53,305 nt of DNA, from the NCBI GenBank assembly GCA_032358255.1, contig JAULBX010026019.1, forward strand, positions 1-53,305, read 5' to 3'. Below, one piece after another: positions 10,971 to 24,200 of the stretch. The number at the start of each line of letters is the position of its first letter. Positions within the stretch are counted from its first letter, which is position 1. The notes beneath the pieces were generated by a model. That model did no database searches, was not told the DNA's origin, and saw only the letters and a program-made list of their open reading frames with translations. The DNA is from Heterotrichella gracilis (lineage: Eukaryota > Sar > Xanthophyceae > Tribonematales > Xanthonemataceae). The position numbers and the translations under genes are program-made.

Positions 10971-12423
10971 ATCGACAATGAGGAACTCAGCTATGTGCTG
11001 CCTGTGGCAGAACAGACGTTGTGGTTAAGAAAAGGGGTCAGGCGTCAGGTGGATTGGTGCATTTCTCAGGAAACCAGGAGCGATCATGTGGTGATCAGTG
11101 TCCAGTTGGTTGAGGGTTTCTCATGGTCCCTCCAGGTGACAATGTCTTGTTGATTGTGTTGATATATGTCTTACTATTCTGTCTTGGGCATCTGTGGTAT
11201 TGCTCTGTCTGGTAACTTACGTGTTTTGCGCAGCAGCGCACGAGGTATGCTTGTGATTAGCAAGGAGCCATGGTGATCTTGCTAGTACTGTTGTTGGTAT
11301 CCACCTTGCAAACATCACCTGCCTAGTAGTTGTGTTGTACATGGTTATCTGGCAGAACGGCCCCGATTGGCTTTGCCGGGGTACTCACTCTGCCTGGCGG
11401 TATGGCGTTGCAGCTGGATGCTGGCGTTTTTGCTTGGTGCAAGGTGTTTGTGTAAGTCCATAATTTATTATGCCTGAGCAGTGAACATGTGGCCGGGCTG
11501 CTTAGCATGATCATTGAGGGGGTTGCGCACTGCAGTTATTAACCACTAGGTGTGTACGCCCTGAACCCTACAAGGGTTGCACAGCTGCGCATCATGCGGC
11601 GTCGCCCTGCAGGTGTGGGCTTGACCTGTACCTTAAACGCTGTTTGTATCCCTAAGTGTCATAGCCTGGTATGGTTATCACCCCTGGTGCCTGATTGCGG
11701 CTGTGACGCAAGCGCAGCTATTGCCTAGCCACGTCATCCATGGCCCATTGGCATTTGACTTGGCTCGGACAGCCTGAATCATCGATATTGGTGCTACGCA
11801 CAACAGTGCTGTGGATGAGAACAAAGCTGTTTTTGGCAAACAATAGACACCTCTCAGAGTGGAGGTCGGGTGAGACTGCCTTGCAACCTGTTGCAAAAAC
11901 ATTGGACAGGCCTCCAACTTTGAGACCCTAGCTTAGGGTCGCCGTGACCCTGGGGTCGCTGATGGAACCAGTCTGCAGATGCAAAGCTGAACACAAACAC
12001 AACCTCCAGCTTTACAATTACACACCAACTGAAGTGGCAGACGTGTTGCTTTTGGTAACAATATTCATCCTCAGCCGTAAACCTATTAAACCTTAGCCGT
12101 AAGGCTTCAGGTGAACGCTCGCCACGTCCATTTTAGCATCCACAACGGTCAACACAAGCCTGATCAGGTACCGAAGCAGCGCTGATATAGCGTCTAAATA
12201 ATTGGCTTGTATATATTAAAACTCGCAGCTGCCTGTATCGTGTGGCTTTGTTGTCAAGCTGGAGTGTTTTCAGTGTTGTGCATGCATTGGTTCCGTAGAG
12301 AAACCTCACCTCGTGGCGAGGTGAGAACGTCACGACTACGTGTGATGCATAGGTCTCTCAGTTATTACATGTTTAGAAACCAAGCGTCCGCGTCATTTCC
12401 CAACGTTGACACCTAGCAGTGGC
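10970..12423. other. Gene-poor stretch
   Basis: No exon with convincing splice sites and a conserved-looking peptide was found. A small hairpin, CTCACCTCG-TGG-CGAGGTGAG, lies at about 12306-12326. Confidence 0.4.
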
Positions 12424-14589
12424 ATGTGTGCATGCACGCATATGGAGCTGAATGACGTCACTGGTGCACTTCTAACAGTTTTGAAACGTCTTATGCAGTC
12501 CTCATGCCTGATGGAGTCAGAGCCAGGGTCTGTTGAGGAGCTCCAGGACGAAGCTTCAAGCGAGGCGCTGGCAAGGGACCAAGAGCGCTGTAAGTCATGC
12601 CTTGACTTCAAGTTTGCTTTCGCAGCCAGGGACATTATGATACTGCGGGATGCGTTCATCAGCTTCGTGATAGCCGTCAAAAGCTTGATGGTGGTGAGGC
12701 CGTTCAAACAACGAGGGGCAGAGACTGACACTGCCAGCCTCACTCCAAACGAACCTGCCACGGGGGTTGACCAGCCCCAGGTATGGCTAGCCATGGTACA
12801 GCGTTCCCCTTCCGTGGCCAGGCGGAAAGAAACGCCTCTAGTACTGTATATTACTGCACGGTTTAATGTTTGGACTGCTATTTCTGGTGTTGATGCCTTG
12901 GCTAGATGTCATGACACTGCTTAAACTGATGTAGTCATTGACACTCATCTTAGGCTGTGAACATACAGTCGTAAACTTGCTTAGCATAACCCTTGAACTC
13001 TATAAAGGTTACTTGCACCTCATTTCACACAAAAGGGTGCACTCAATGAAACCCTACATGGCTACACCCTAATTCGTATATTTTCAGCTGGTGCAGGAGA
13101 CACAGGAGCCTGCAGCCTACTCTCTCAAACTCTAAACCCTAACCCCAAGTACTGCACTCTACTACACAGTTTGTGTTGTGGAAATACAAAATTGCTTGTC
13201 AATGTTACATTGACATGCCACTACAAATGAGAACGTGCATCCCGTCATTGGGATCAAAATTCTGACATTCGTGCACTTGGATGCAAATCGAGCAGGGTTT
13301 TGGTCAACAGTTGCCTTTGTTCAGCTAAGTAACCCCGATATGTGGCTAAATTTGAAAACACAGGTTGATTCCAGCATGGGTGCCACAGATGTTCATTTCA
13401 ATCCTGCCACCTGGACTTGCACCTTGGCAACACCTGGCCTATGCAAGGTGTGTCACAGGAATATCTGGTTTGACCTGCCTGCAATTCGTCCTTTATATAG
13501 ATCTTGATGTAATGGCGATGGTAGAAATGCATGCAAATAGACCAATATATTTTCATTGTGGGATGCTGCAGTGCAATGTGGCTAATGCTACCTATACTGC
13601 CCTCTCAATTGGACTAGTTTGTATCCATAATGTCACCAAGTACTTTACCAGGGAAGATAATTAAATGAAGATGCTAATTTTGCCTGTCCTGGCTTCTGCA
13701 GGTATCTGATATGCTGCAAGCTTCCTTGCCATTGTTCCTGACCCAAAAGGTCAACATGAAGTGGACCACATGTGGCCTTCTGTTCGACTTCCTCAGAGTG
13801 CATGAGTCGCCTGTCCCTGGGTGCAAGCTGCCCCAGAAAGTGGAGACGCTCTACGTCCGCTTTGGTGCTGCGCCTGAGTGTATGCGGCGCATTGCCTGGG
13901 CCATTGACAGCCTGGTGGCGCGAGGAGTGGAGGACACGCAACTGGTAAGCAAACCTTGCTCATACATTAGATTGTGCGTATCATTTGTTGTATTACTATG
14001 CCTTGTGACCATTGCATTTTGGTGCCTAGCAAGGTAGAGCAGACGTGGTGTGTTGTCCAGGGCGGTCTTATAGTTACTTCATTAATTTCTTGTTTATTCC
14101 TGGGTGGTCTCCGGTGGGCGGTCCCATTCGTTCTTTCTACCACTTAGTAGTAATATCGGTAACCTGTAGGTGATTCAGTTCAATGAATGAAATGGCCGTG
14201 CACAGCTCCCGAGGGATGCACTGAAATGGATTTTAAATTTTCAGCAACCTTTGCCGGTATCCGTGGTAAGCATGCATGCAATCGTGATAATTATGAGCCG
14301 TTGAGGACACTGTAGCTTGACACAATTGCCTGACACGTGCACATGTGGCGCCACATGGCATGGGCATCGCGCCTAGCATCGCACCTGGTTCAGCACCCTC
14401 CAGTCACTCAGTGGCATTATGCATGTGGTGGCCAGTGGCCATACTATGCATGATGCCACATGGCATTCGGCCAGGTCCGTGTGGCACAGGGCCACTGCAC
14501 TACTTGTACTACCAGCATTGGCAATGCTGGTAGTACCATACAGTATTGTAGTACGCCCGCAGCGGCTGCGGAAGGCTGTGTGCCACTGA
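12424..14589 (+). CDS. Hypothetical protein, unrecognised family, uncertain gene model
   Basis: Proposed exons are 12424-12780, 13364-13447, 13702-13944, 14245-14265 and 14563-14589. All junctions are phase 0 with GT-AG ends, and they total 243 aa. The best-supported exons are the first (acidic PGSVEELQDEASSEALARDQ, then a hydrophobic ISFVIAVKSLMVV stretch) and the third (LYVRFGAAPECMRRIAWAID). The 84-base second exon and the two tiny last exons are supported only by splice signals and phase. The last one abuts the 14506-14536 palindrome and may be wrong. ATG 12442 is an alternative start six codons in. I do not recognise the family. Unlike its neighbours it shows no exon echoes. Confidence 0.4.
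14343..14536. repeat. Cluster of palindromes
   Basis: Three nested inverted repeats are visible: ATGTGGCGCCACAT (about 14344-14357); TGGCATTATGCAT ... ATGCATGATGCCA (about 14411-14457); and a 15-base perfect arm GTACTACCAGCATTG / CAATGCTGGTAGTAC with a 1-base centre (14506-14536). This looks like a MITE-like or foldback remnant; the identity is inferred. Confidence 0.6.
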
Positions 14590-15271
14590 GTGTAATGAAT
14601 ACCAAGGGGACTTCAAGTAGGTAACAAGAAGCTATAGCTAGGTTACAGTGCTGGCCCAGGGGGCAGCTACCATCAGTGTTTCTAGTGGCCAAGAACTGGC
14701 ACAACTGCGACAGCCTAGTAGGCAAAGCGCACTGCAGTATGTCCCAATTGATATCATGCACATGAGTTTGCAACATCTCCCACTAAATACCAAGCGGCGG
14801 GAAACCACACACATCACCCTTGCAGCAGTGCACAAAGGCGCACAAAAGTGGACACACAAAAATGCTTCGTAAGCAGGCCACAATAAATTGCACAGCAGTC
14901 TGCATCAATTGCTGTGTAAAAAAACCACTAGAAAAGAACAAAGTGCTTGACAAATGAGCAGTCCACTTGCAAACTGCGTTTATTTGGCCCTCTAGTGCAT
15001 GTCCCGCTAATTAAGTCATGGGTAGCACCCATCCCGCTTGGCACGTTTTGAGCAATTGTGAAAAAACACTGGTGGTCATGTAGGAGCTGTACATCAATCA
15101 GTGCTACATTTCTTATCCTCATGGCTGGCTTCTGAATCCGAGCGGCTGTCCCAAGCCAGGCGGCATCGCCATCCCTATCCCCATCCCTATCCTCCATTCT
15201 GCATTTTGCCGTGGCACTAAGGTGCAATTTCCGCACAGCCCCGCAACCCATCCCCAAGGAGAGGATCAGTA
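14590..15271. other. Convergent 3' interval
   Basis: This lies between the uncertain plus-strand gene and the minus-strand pantothenate kinase stop codon at 15272. I see no coding exon; it presumably holds the two 3' UTRs. Confidence 0.35.
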
Positions 15272-18200
15272 TCAGTACCCCCACAGGCTGTCAGATGCAA
15301 GCGCCGCCAGGTTGCTGTCAGCAGCTTCGTCATACCTGCACCCAGTGAAAGCAGTTGGTCACAATGCGTGCGGGGAGACATCACCCTGCATGGTGCTGTT
15401 TAGGTTTAGGGTTTAGGTTGCCGTCAGCAGCTTCGTCATACCTGGGAACAGTGAGACGCGCATGATGACAACAGAGCTGGGGGACTTCCAGTCTACATGT
15501 TCCTGTTTAGGGTTTACAATGTAGGGTGTGGGCGGACATCCAGGCAACGATTTGCGGCCAGGGATGCAGTAGACACAAACGCGCAATTTTCAACCCACAC
15601 CGACAAGAATTGACGGGCCAGCACACACAGAAGTACAGTTGTTTGCTGTTTCGGATGCGATATATACACGTGGGAACGCAGTAACAACATGCGCAGTCAG
15701 TGATGACGAGAAAAAAACATTTGCTGGGACAGCAGATACGCGTCAGAGAAGCCAGGTCAAATACGCCAGGGTAGTGCTACACCAGCATATACTGCCGACC
15801 CTGCACGTCATTGCGGCCCGTGGCCACCACCCCACAGTGACACGAGGTTTAGGGTTTAGGGTTTTTCAAGCCCCACCTGAACACGCAGTCATACACTGTG
15901 CCTCCAAACAGCCGCTCGGCAAGGTGGGCGTTCTTGATCATGGCCACCTGCGCAGGGGAGGAAATGGATGGCATCGGTAGGTAGGGATGCACTATTTACA
16001 TGCATCCCAGTGATACACCCAAATTGGTAGTGAGCTGCACAGGGGGGATGCTGGCAGTAGGTCAACAGTTTGACTGGGGCACATATGCAAAGATTCAACC
16101 AGGGAGTCGGCCCTTGGTATACAGCCCTTGGTACACAGTGTAAATCAGACAGCGACCCTTCATAACCCCCCACACCCACCTTGAGCGCGTCGCACTTGAA
16201 GCGCGTGTTGTAGTTTGTGTGCACCGCCCGCCCCATGCCCTCAACCACCACCAGGTCGGCACCCACAGTGGCATCTGCCAGGTGGCGGCTCACACGCCGC
16301 AGGTCCAGGCAGGGGCTGCCCTGGCCTGCAGGAGAGGGGTGTTTAGGGTTTCAACAAGGGTTTCAGTAGGGTTTAGGGTGGGGTGCGCCTGCCAGGTGGC
16401 GGCTCACACAGTACAGGTCGGGGCAGGGGCTGCCCTGGCCTGCGGGGAGCGATGGTAGGGTTTAGGGTTTCATGTCAGCAGAGTGGGTTGGTGGAGCAGG
16501 TCGAGGGTGTGTAGGGTTTTGGTAGGGTTTCAACAAGGGCTTCAGTAGGGTTAACTGGTGGGGTGCGCCTGCCAGGTGGCGGCTCATGCGGTGCATGTCG
16601 AGCTGCCCTGGTCTGCAGGCAAGGGTTTTGGTGACGTCTCGATAGGGTATAGGGTTGCGTTGGCCAAGGTGGCAGCTCGCACGCCGCGGGTCAAGGCACG
16701 GGCTAGCCTGCCCTGCCAGGGGAGAGTAGGTAGGGTTCAGCAGGGTCTGGGTGTGTCACCTGAATGACGCTAGGGTTTTGACATCAGGGTTTATGTTGTA
16801 TCTGGCAGCACGATGAACAGCTGGGAGTCTGTCCAGGCCTTCGGGTTAGAAATGTAGCGGTGTCGAGATTAGGGTTGAAGGGTTTATCTGCCCATACAAT
16901 GAACACCTGCAACACCTTCCAGGCTTTCAGGTGCGGCTGTAGCATTTTTAGGGTTTGTATACTTTGGGTTCAGGGTATACCTGAGGACACGATGAACAGC
17001 CGCGGCTGCTTCCAGGCCGAAGGGTATTCCTCCCCAAAATACCCCTTCTTGGACTTAATGGTTAGGGGTTTAGGGGTTTAGGATTTAGCATTTTAGGGCT
17101 TAGGGTTTACCTGAGGACACGCTGAACAGCCACGCCACCTTCCATGCCTTCAGATTACAGCTTTAGCGTTTTAAGTTTTAGGGTTCAGGGTTTACCTGAC
17201 GACACGATGAACAGCCGCGGCTCCTTCCATGCCGAGGGGTACTCCTCCCCAAAGTAGCCCTTCTTGGACTTGATTTTCAGCTTTGGCAGGCGCAGCGGGG
17301 ATCCCGGGGAGGGCGAGCCGGGGATTGGGGATCCAAACCCGCTGCCGCCCTCCCCTCCAGTTTCGCTCCCGCCCCTCCCCTCCCCACCCGTGGACGTCGA
17401 TTCACCCCCTGGCGACCCCCGACCAATGGGGATCCCACCTCCGCTGCCATCACCGCCAGCTGGCGCCGCAGCAGAGGTCCTGGGCTCGATCCCGAAAGAG
17501 GTCCCGGGGTTTCCTTGTGTGGAGGTCCCGGATTCGTTTCTCGCCGGGGGGGCGGTGAAGACGGTGGAGAGTGGGGATTTCCTGGTTGGTGATCCGGTCC
17601 CCAGCTGGGCCAGCAGGGATCCCAGGTGGTCCATGGAGGGGGTGCGCTTGTTCAGCCCTGGAATTCGCATAACTAGGGTTACGCTATGGGTTTGGATGCC
17701 ACAACAAGTAGGGTTAAGCTATGGTTTTGCATGCCAACAACAACTAAAGTTACATGTCTTGCATGCCACAAATGGATCCGCCAAATTTGCATTGCTCGGC
17801 TAAAACCCTTTCAATTCCTCTATTCTCAATGAATGCTCATTCAATTGCAACTGTCCTTCCTGGTTAGGGGACGCACCAGGGTATGGTGGGATGTGCCCCC
17901 CGTTTGCCGCCTGCGCCGCAATAGCTGCATCCCTCGCCGCCCGGATGATTGGGCACACCTCGGCAGCTTCCGCCACAACACTCCGCAGCTCGGGCGCTGT
18001 CATATGGAACAGCCAATCAGATTTGCATGGATTCATGAAACGAGATGTATGTGAAGTTGGATGGATTGGATTGGTTTGGATTGGATTGGATTAGATAATC
18101 GACTACGAACATGCGCAATAGTCAGGGACGAGGGGTTAATAACGAGAAGGCCCTGACCCCGGTTCCCAACCACTATCATTACCTGTGATGTCATTGATTG

Positions 18201-21200
18201 CAGCCAGGGAGTTTGCCACCATGACCACCTCAGTGCCCATGCGCAGCAGCTCACGGGCAAATGGCAGCATGCCCAGCACTACATCTGCACCCGCATTGTC
18301 CACAAAGATGATGGCGCGGTGGTAGGGGGCGCGCAGGCGGCCTGCGGGGGAAATGAAATAACTCTTGGTTACAAAAATGGCTTTACAAAAGGCCACAACG
18401 TTCGCCAGCTTTGACAATAACACTATGGATGGCATTACTAATGCATGTGTACAATGGCACCAACATAGGACCAAAATGCATCACCGCAGTGGGACTTGAA
18501 GGTGGTTTTACAACAATTGCGATGAAGGTTGTCAATTGATAACAGAGGTAATCAAACTCAAGACGATCCCGTACACCAGAATCCAAATCGATCTTTGCAG
18601 ATTCAGATTAAGAAGTATGATTAAAATTTAATTCAGATTCAGAATCGGGACAGAAGTATAATCATTACCACGCACCAGACTCCAAGTCGCTCTTTGCAAA
18701 CCACTTCTCTGCAAAGGCATCAAAGTGGTCCACCCTCCAGGGGCGCTGCTTGAGTCCCGTGCGAGCGCTGCGGTAGTGGTCAAGGATGGTGCCGGAGTGG
18801 TACAGGGCGATGCACGCCTGCAAGGGTTTTGGTTGTGGGTGAGCTCCACAAGGGGGTGCTGTGGGGTGTGGTATTGATCAGGGATGTGCGGGAGTGGTGC
18901 AGAGAAATGCACAGGGGGACTAGAATAGGTCCTATTCTAGTCCCCCTGCAATGCACGCCAGTGCAGAGGTGCGTAATAGAGGCTTGCCGTTTTGCACTGA
19001 GGGGAAAACGGTGAAAAGTACATGGGCAGGTAGCATACCCTAAACCCTAAACATGGGCAGGTAGTATACCCTAAACCCTAAACATGGGCAGGTAGTATAC
19101 CTTAAACCCTAAACATGGGCAGGTAGTATACCTTAAACCCTAAACATGCTGTACAGGGGTGGTGTTCGTTCTTGCGTTCCCCCACCCACCCCCCCACCTG
19201 CGCCCCCCAGTCGAATATGTTCGCCGCCAGCGCCCCCTGCGCCAGTGCCAGCAGCCTCTCCCTCGGTTCAAGCTCGTCAATCTCACCCAGCAAATCGGGG
19301 AGCACTGCCAGGGCTGCGCTGTTTTCACGCTCCTTGTCCTTCCTGCACAGGGTTTAGGGTTTAGGTAGGGTTTTGGTACAAGCCTTGGTTAAAAGCGCTC
19401 TTTGTCCTTGCAGGCATTGAGAATGTGAATTCTGGCTAGGTTTTTCATGGGGATTGGCGAGGGTTTTTGTCAATCTCCCCCAGTAGGTCGGGGAGCACAG
19501 CCAGGGCTGCGCTGTTCTCACGCTCCTTGTCCTTCCTGGGGAGGGTTTGGGAAGGGTTTGGGTTAGGATTCGAGGAGGTTGCATTGGGGATAGGCAGCGC
19601 ATTTCTCTTGGCTTCCTAGGGCACATACATCCAAACCCTACACCCAAAAACCTAGACCCTCATCAGGCAGACTCGCCCATCCAACATCCTCCCCAAATCC
19701 TCACCTGAACATCCGCCAACCCAAACCCTAAACCCGGCACCCTAAACCCTAAACCTAAACCTCACTTGAACACGTCCGTGAACCCAAACTCCCGCAGGCA
19801 CTCCTCGCGCAGCTCGAAAATGTCGGCCAGGTCAAACCCTGTAATGAAACCAGTAAACTTTAAACCCACCTCCCGCACACAACGATTCACCCAAACCCTA
19901 AACCCTGTACCCCCGACCCCCAGAAGAACACATCGGCCAACCCTAAACCCTGCACCCTAAAACCTAGGCCCCACCTGAACACATCCGTGAACCCAAATTC
20001 CCGCAGGCACTCCTCGCGCAGCAGAAAAACGCCGGCCAGGCCACAACCCTATACCCTAAACTAAACCCTAAACCCCACCTGAACACATCCGTGAACCCAA
20101 ACTCCCGCAGGCACTCCTCCCGCAGCTCAAAGATGTCGGCCAGGCCAAGCAACCCATAGGCAGCAGGCTCATTGAGCAAGCGGGTGCAGTGCGCGTGGAA
20201 GGAGCGGCCGAAAGCTGCAGCACGGCGCCGGGCCCCTGTGAAAAGGGATGGCCTTTGGTTTCAGAAATTGGACAGGCTTGGGCTGTGGCTGGCAATGTGC
20301 AGCTGAGATGGTTGTAGGGTTTGTTAGGGTTTGCCTAGCCACACAGCCCTAGGCGATGGGCGGAGGGCGCGCGCAAGGAGCGACCAAAAGCCGCGGCGCG
20401 CCGCCACGCCCCTGCAAAAAGGCCTCTGATTCAAGGGGTGTGGAGAGTAGCGAGCATGAGCAGCTTTCCCACAATCACGTTCCCTCCCTTTCCTCCCTCA
20501 CCACCACTAACCGCCCCACCCCACCCCACCCCACCTGCGCTGTCCCCTTCACTTGCAATCGCCTTCTCCATATTTGTAGGGATCTGGTCACGCACCACCT
20601 GCACCACAAGGGCACAACTGATGGTTAACGGCGCCAAAGAGAATGCATGGAGGGGAGCAACAAATCATGGTGATGGCTCCATTGCAAGCAAGGCAACAGG
20701 GTGCACTGACGGCTTCCATATCAATAAGTGTTGGGCTGGTAAAAGTACCGTTGGTTTCCCATTGACCAAACCAAATGGAATCCCTTAAACAACGGTCATT
20801 GACAACTAACCACTACATCCTCATCTTGAGCCAGTACCGCACCTCCTCGCGATCCTCATTAATATCAATGGTGTTGGGCTGGTACTCGGCAAACAACAAC
20901 CATACATAGTATTTGCCCCCTTTCCCCCCCGTTTTCCCGCAAAAATATTACTGATTGTCCCCACCTTGAGCCAGTATCGCATCTCTTCCCTATCCTCATT
21001 AATATCAATGGTGTTGGGCTGGTACTCGGCAAAATCGATGAGTAGGGGGAATGGCTCGAGGGAGGGGGAGTAATGCAGCACCCCCAGGTGGAGATTGAAA
21101 TTCACTGTGCGAGGGGAGGTGGCCATAGGATCCAACTCGGAGGGGGTGGCGGTGGTGATGTTGGCAACGGTGGCGGCGGCCCTGGGGAAGGGGGAAAGAG

Positions 21201-24200
21201 CGAGATATTTAGGGTTTAGGGTTTATCGGGAAGGTCGAAGAGCAAGGGGAAGGGTGCAAGGGAGCGGGAGTAATGCAGCACCCCCAGGCGGAGGTTTACA
21301 TTCACTGTGCGAGGGGAGGTGGCCACAAACCCACCACCACCGCCACCCCAACACCCATCACATCCCCACCCCCCACCTGACTTGCTCCGTCATGGCCGCA
21401 TCAGTCACACACCCCATGCCCACCCCCCTCCCCCTCCACACACACCACAACAACCCCCCCCCAACACACCACACACACAACACCCTCCACATCCCCATCC
21501 CCCACCTGTCATGCTCCGTCATGGCCGCGTCAGTCACCGCCCTCCCCACCCCCACAAACTTCTCCACCCACCCCACCTTGCCCTGCACACCACTGATGGC
21601 GGGGCCCACCACCGCCCCACCGCTGTAGGGGGCGCCCATGCTGAAGCGCTCGACAAACCGGGCACGCATCTGCAACGAGAGGTTTTTGTGTGAGTCGCAC
21701 AAGGTAGGTAAGGGCGTAGGGCTTAGTGCAACACAGCACCCAGTTGACCCCCTCGATGGCTGTTTCAGTGTGAGACAGGGGGGTAAGGGTTTAGGGGTGG
21801 AGCGTAGGGCGTCTGGGGCGGCCATACTGAACCGCTCAACAAACCGGGCGCGCATCTGCTTCGCAGGGGAGGTGTTTTGCTTTAAGTAGAGGGTGTAATG
21901 TCCGAGCTAGGGGCGTTAGGGTTTTCTCTTTAGAGTCGAGGGGGCATTCATCCATTGCATTCACTTTAACCCCCCACACCGCCACACCACGCCACCGGCC
22001 CCCGTCACCACCAACGCCGCCACCACCAAACCACCCACTTCCAGTGGGCGGTCTGATTGGCGCTGATTGGCTCCAACCCCAAAAAAACGCATTTCAGCCC
22101 TCGCGGTGCAGACACATGGCACTCATTTCAACAGCCAGATAAGCAGCTTGCTGTTGTGCGGATCTTCACACCCCAATGACTGCAGCAATTTTGCTGAAAA
22201 AAAGTGCACCAAACATTTGGCACATTCCCACACAGAAATCCCCGACTAAATGCAGTCCCAAAGGCATTTCCCTCCTTCCCTGACTAGCAGAACATGCGCT
22301 AATGTGACACGGCATGAGTGTTTTTGCATCAAGAAGGATATATGAAGGCCAGGGCATCGGTATCTCCCTCAATGCCAAACTTGGAGATGTATATTAATAA
22401 ATTATAAGCATTTTGGCACAAAAACCAAAAGCAGCGTGGAGATGTTGGTCAGGTGACGCCCGCATCCACCCAGTTGCTGTCACCAGTGTGGAAGGAAAGG
22501 CTCCTTTCCACATCCAATACTTCCCAGGAACTCCTGGAATGTATCATTGTGGAAAGCAGCATTCTCCTACCAAAACGAAAACAGTAGACAGGGAGGATGC
22601 GGGCTTTCTGTTCCCCTGGCGTGGCCAACATCTCCAAAGTGTGCATCGAGAGAGATAACGATTCCCTGGCGTCCATGTACCTCATAGGCGCAAACAGCAG
22701 CAGAGCTGTTTAAAGCTTAGGGTTTAGGGTGCGACAACATCAAGCTGTTTGGGGTTGAGGGTTAAGGGTTTCGGGTGTTTAGGGTACAACAGCAAGCTGC
22801 TCGAGCACCTTCACACTAGCTGACAGCTTGGAGCATGATATACCGTCCATCAACAACGAGTGCCTGGTCCTACCCACCACCATCGCCACCACCACCACCA
22901 CCACCACCACCACCACACCCACCTTTATTGGCCGGTCTGTGGCGCTGATTGGACCCACCCCCAGGAATGCACCCACAGCCCCCAGGAAACCCTCGTGGCG
23001 CAGAAACATGGCGCTCATTTCCCCCTTGGACCGAATTTACCACCACGATTGCCACCATAATTACCACCACCACAACCACCACCACACCCACCTTTATTGG
23101 CCGATCTGTGGCGCTGATAGGCCCCACCCCCAGGAATGCGCCCACGGCCCCCAGAAACCCCTCGTGGCGCAAAAACATGGCACTCATTTCCCCCTTGGAC
23201 CAAAAGTTGATCGCAAACGCAATCGTTTCCATTGTGTAGGGGTGGCCTCGGATGAAGAAACCTCCGAAAAAGATGCGCTGTAGCCCGTAGCGCTTGGCGT
23301 TGAGGTAGGCGATCTGGCCTATGTTGTAGGCAATCATCCTGCGGTTCAAGGGTTGACTTCAGATTCAGCTGTCCCGAGTGCCAGTATTAGGGTTTTATTA
23401 TTGAGGTATAGGATGTGCAGTAGCTAGGATAGGGTTTGCCCAGCATCAGCCCAACGTCTGCTGGATCATAAGGTATGATTCATAGCATATATAGGGTTTT
23501 AAGCATGGTGTAGAGTCAAGGTTTTAGGTTCAAGGCTAGGAAATGACTCACCTGCACAGCGCCAGCGCAATGTCTGCTGGATCATATTCCTCCAGGTCCC
23601 TGTCCTGGCTCACAACCTTGCCAAAGGAAGATGCAATGATGTTGGCGCTCAACCCCACTGCGGTGTAGTCCCGCCCGCCATAGATGTCGCCCACAAGCAT
23701 GTCCACCTGTGGGGTTCGTAGGGTTTTGTTATTAGGGTTTTTCTATTAGGGTTTTCCATTAGTGTTATGAGCGTGTAGTCCCAGCCGCCATAGATGTCGC
23801 CCACCAGCATGTCCACCTGCGGGGTAAGTATTTTTTTTGCTAGGGTTTTTGAGCGGTGTAGTCCCAGCCGCTAAAGAAGTCACCCACGAGCATGTCCACC
23901 TGCGGGATTGGTCGTTCCTGTTATGATTTTTTTCTTTTGCAAAGTTCCTCCCTGTTAGGGTTCTGGGCAGCGTAATCCCGCTCCCTACAGATGTCGCCCA
24001 CAGCATGTTGACCTGCCAAACAGGTATGGCTCCCTCATGAGTCATGTCAAATACAATGAAGAATCCTAAACCGAGCACTGAGTATGCCACATCATGTTGT
24101 TCATGGTGGTGAAATCATCTTTTGTTTCCCTTCTGTCTCATCCCTCCTGCTCACATGCAGGACCTCGTCAAATTTAACACAACTCTTCCCCCAACGCAAA

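Noticed and set aside
15853..15877. Stop codon by read-through of PANK exon 17 into CCCTAAACCCTAA
   Set aside because: A good GTGGGG donor precedes it and a downstream exon gives the conserved C-terminal FRYDEA-type end in phase.
19020..19143. CRISPR-like array
   Set aside because: The units are contiguous 31-base tandem repeats with no spacers, in a eukaryotic intron.
19640..20075. True telomere or chromosome end
   Set aside because: Heptamers are short, interrupted and in both orientations across the window, within introns of an intact gene.
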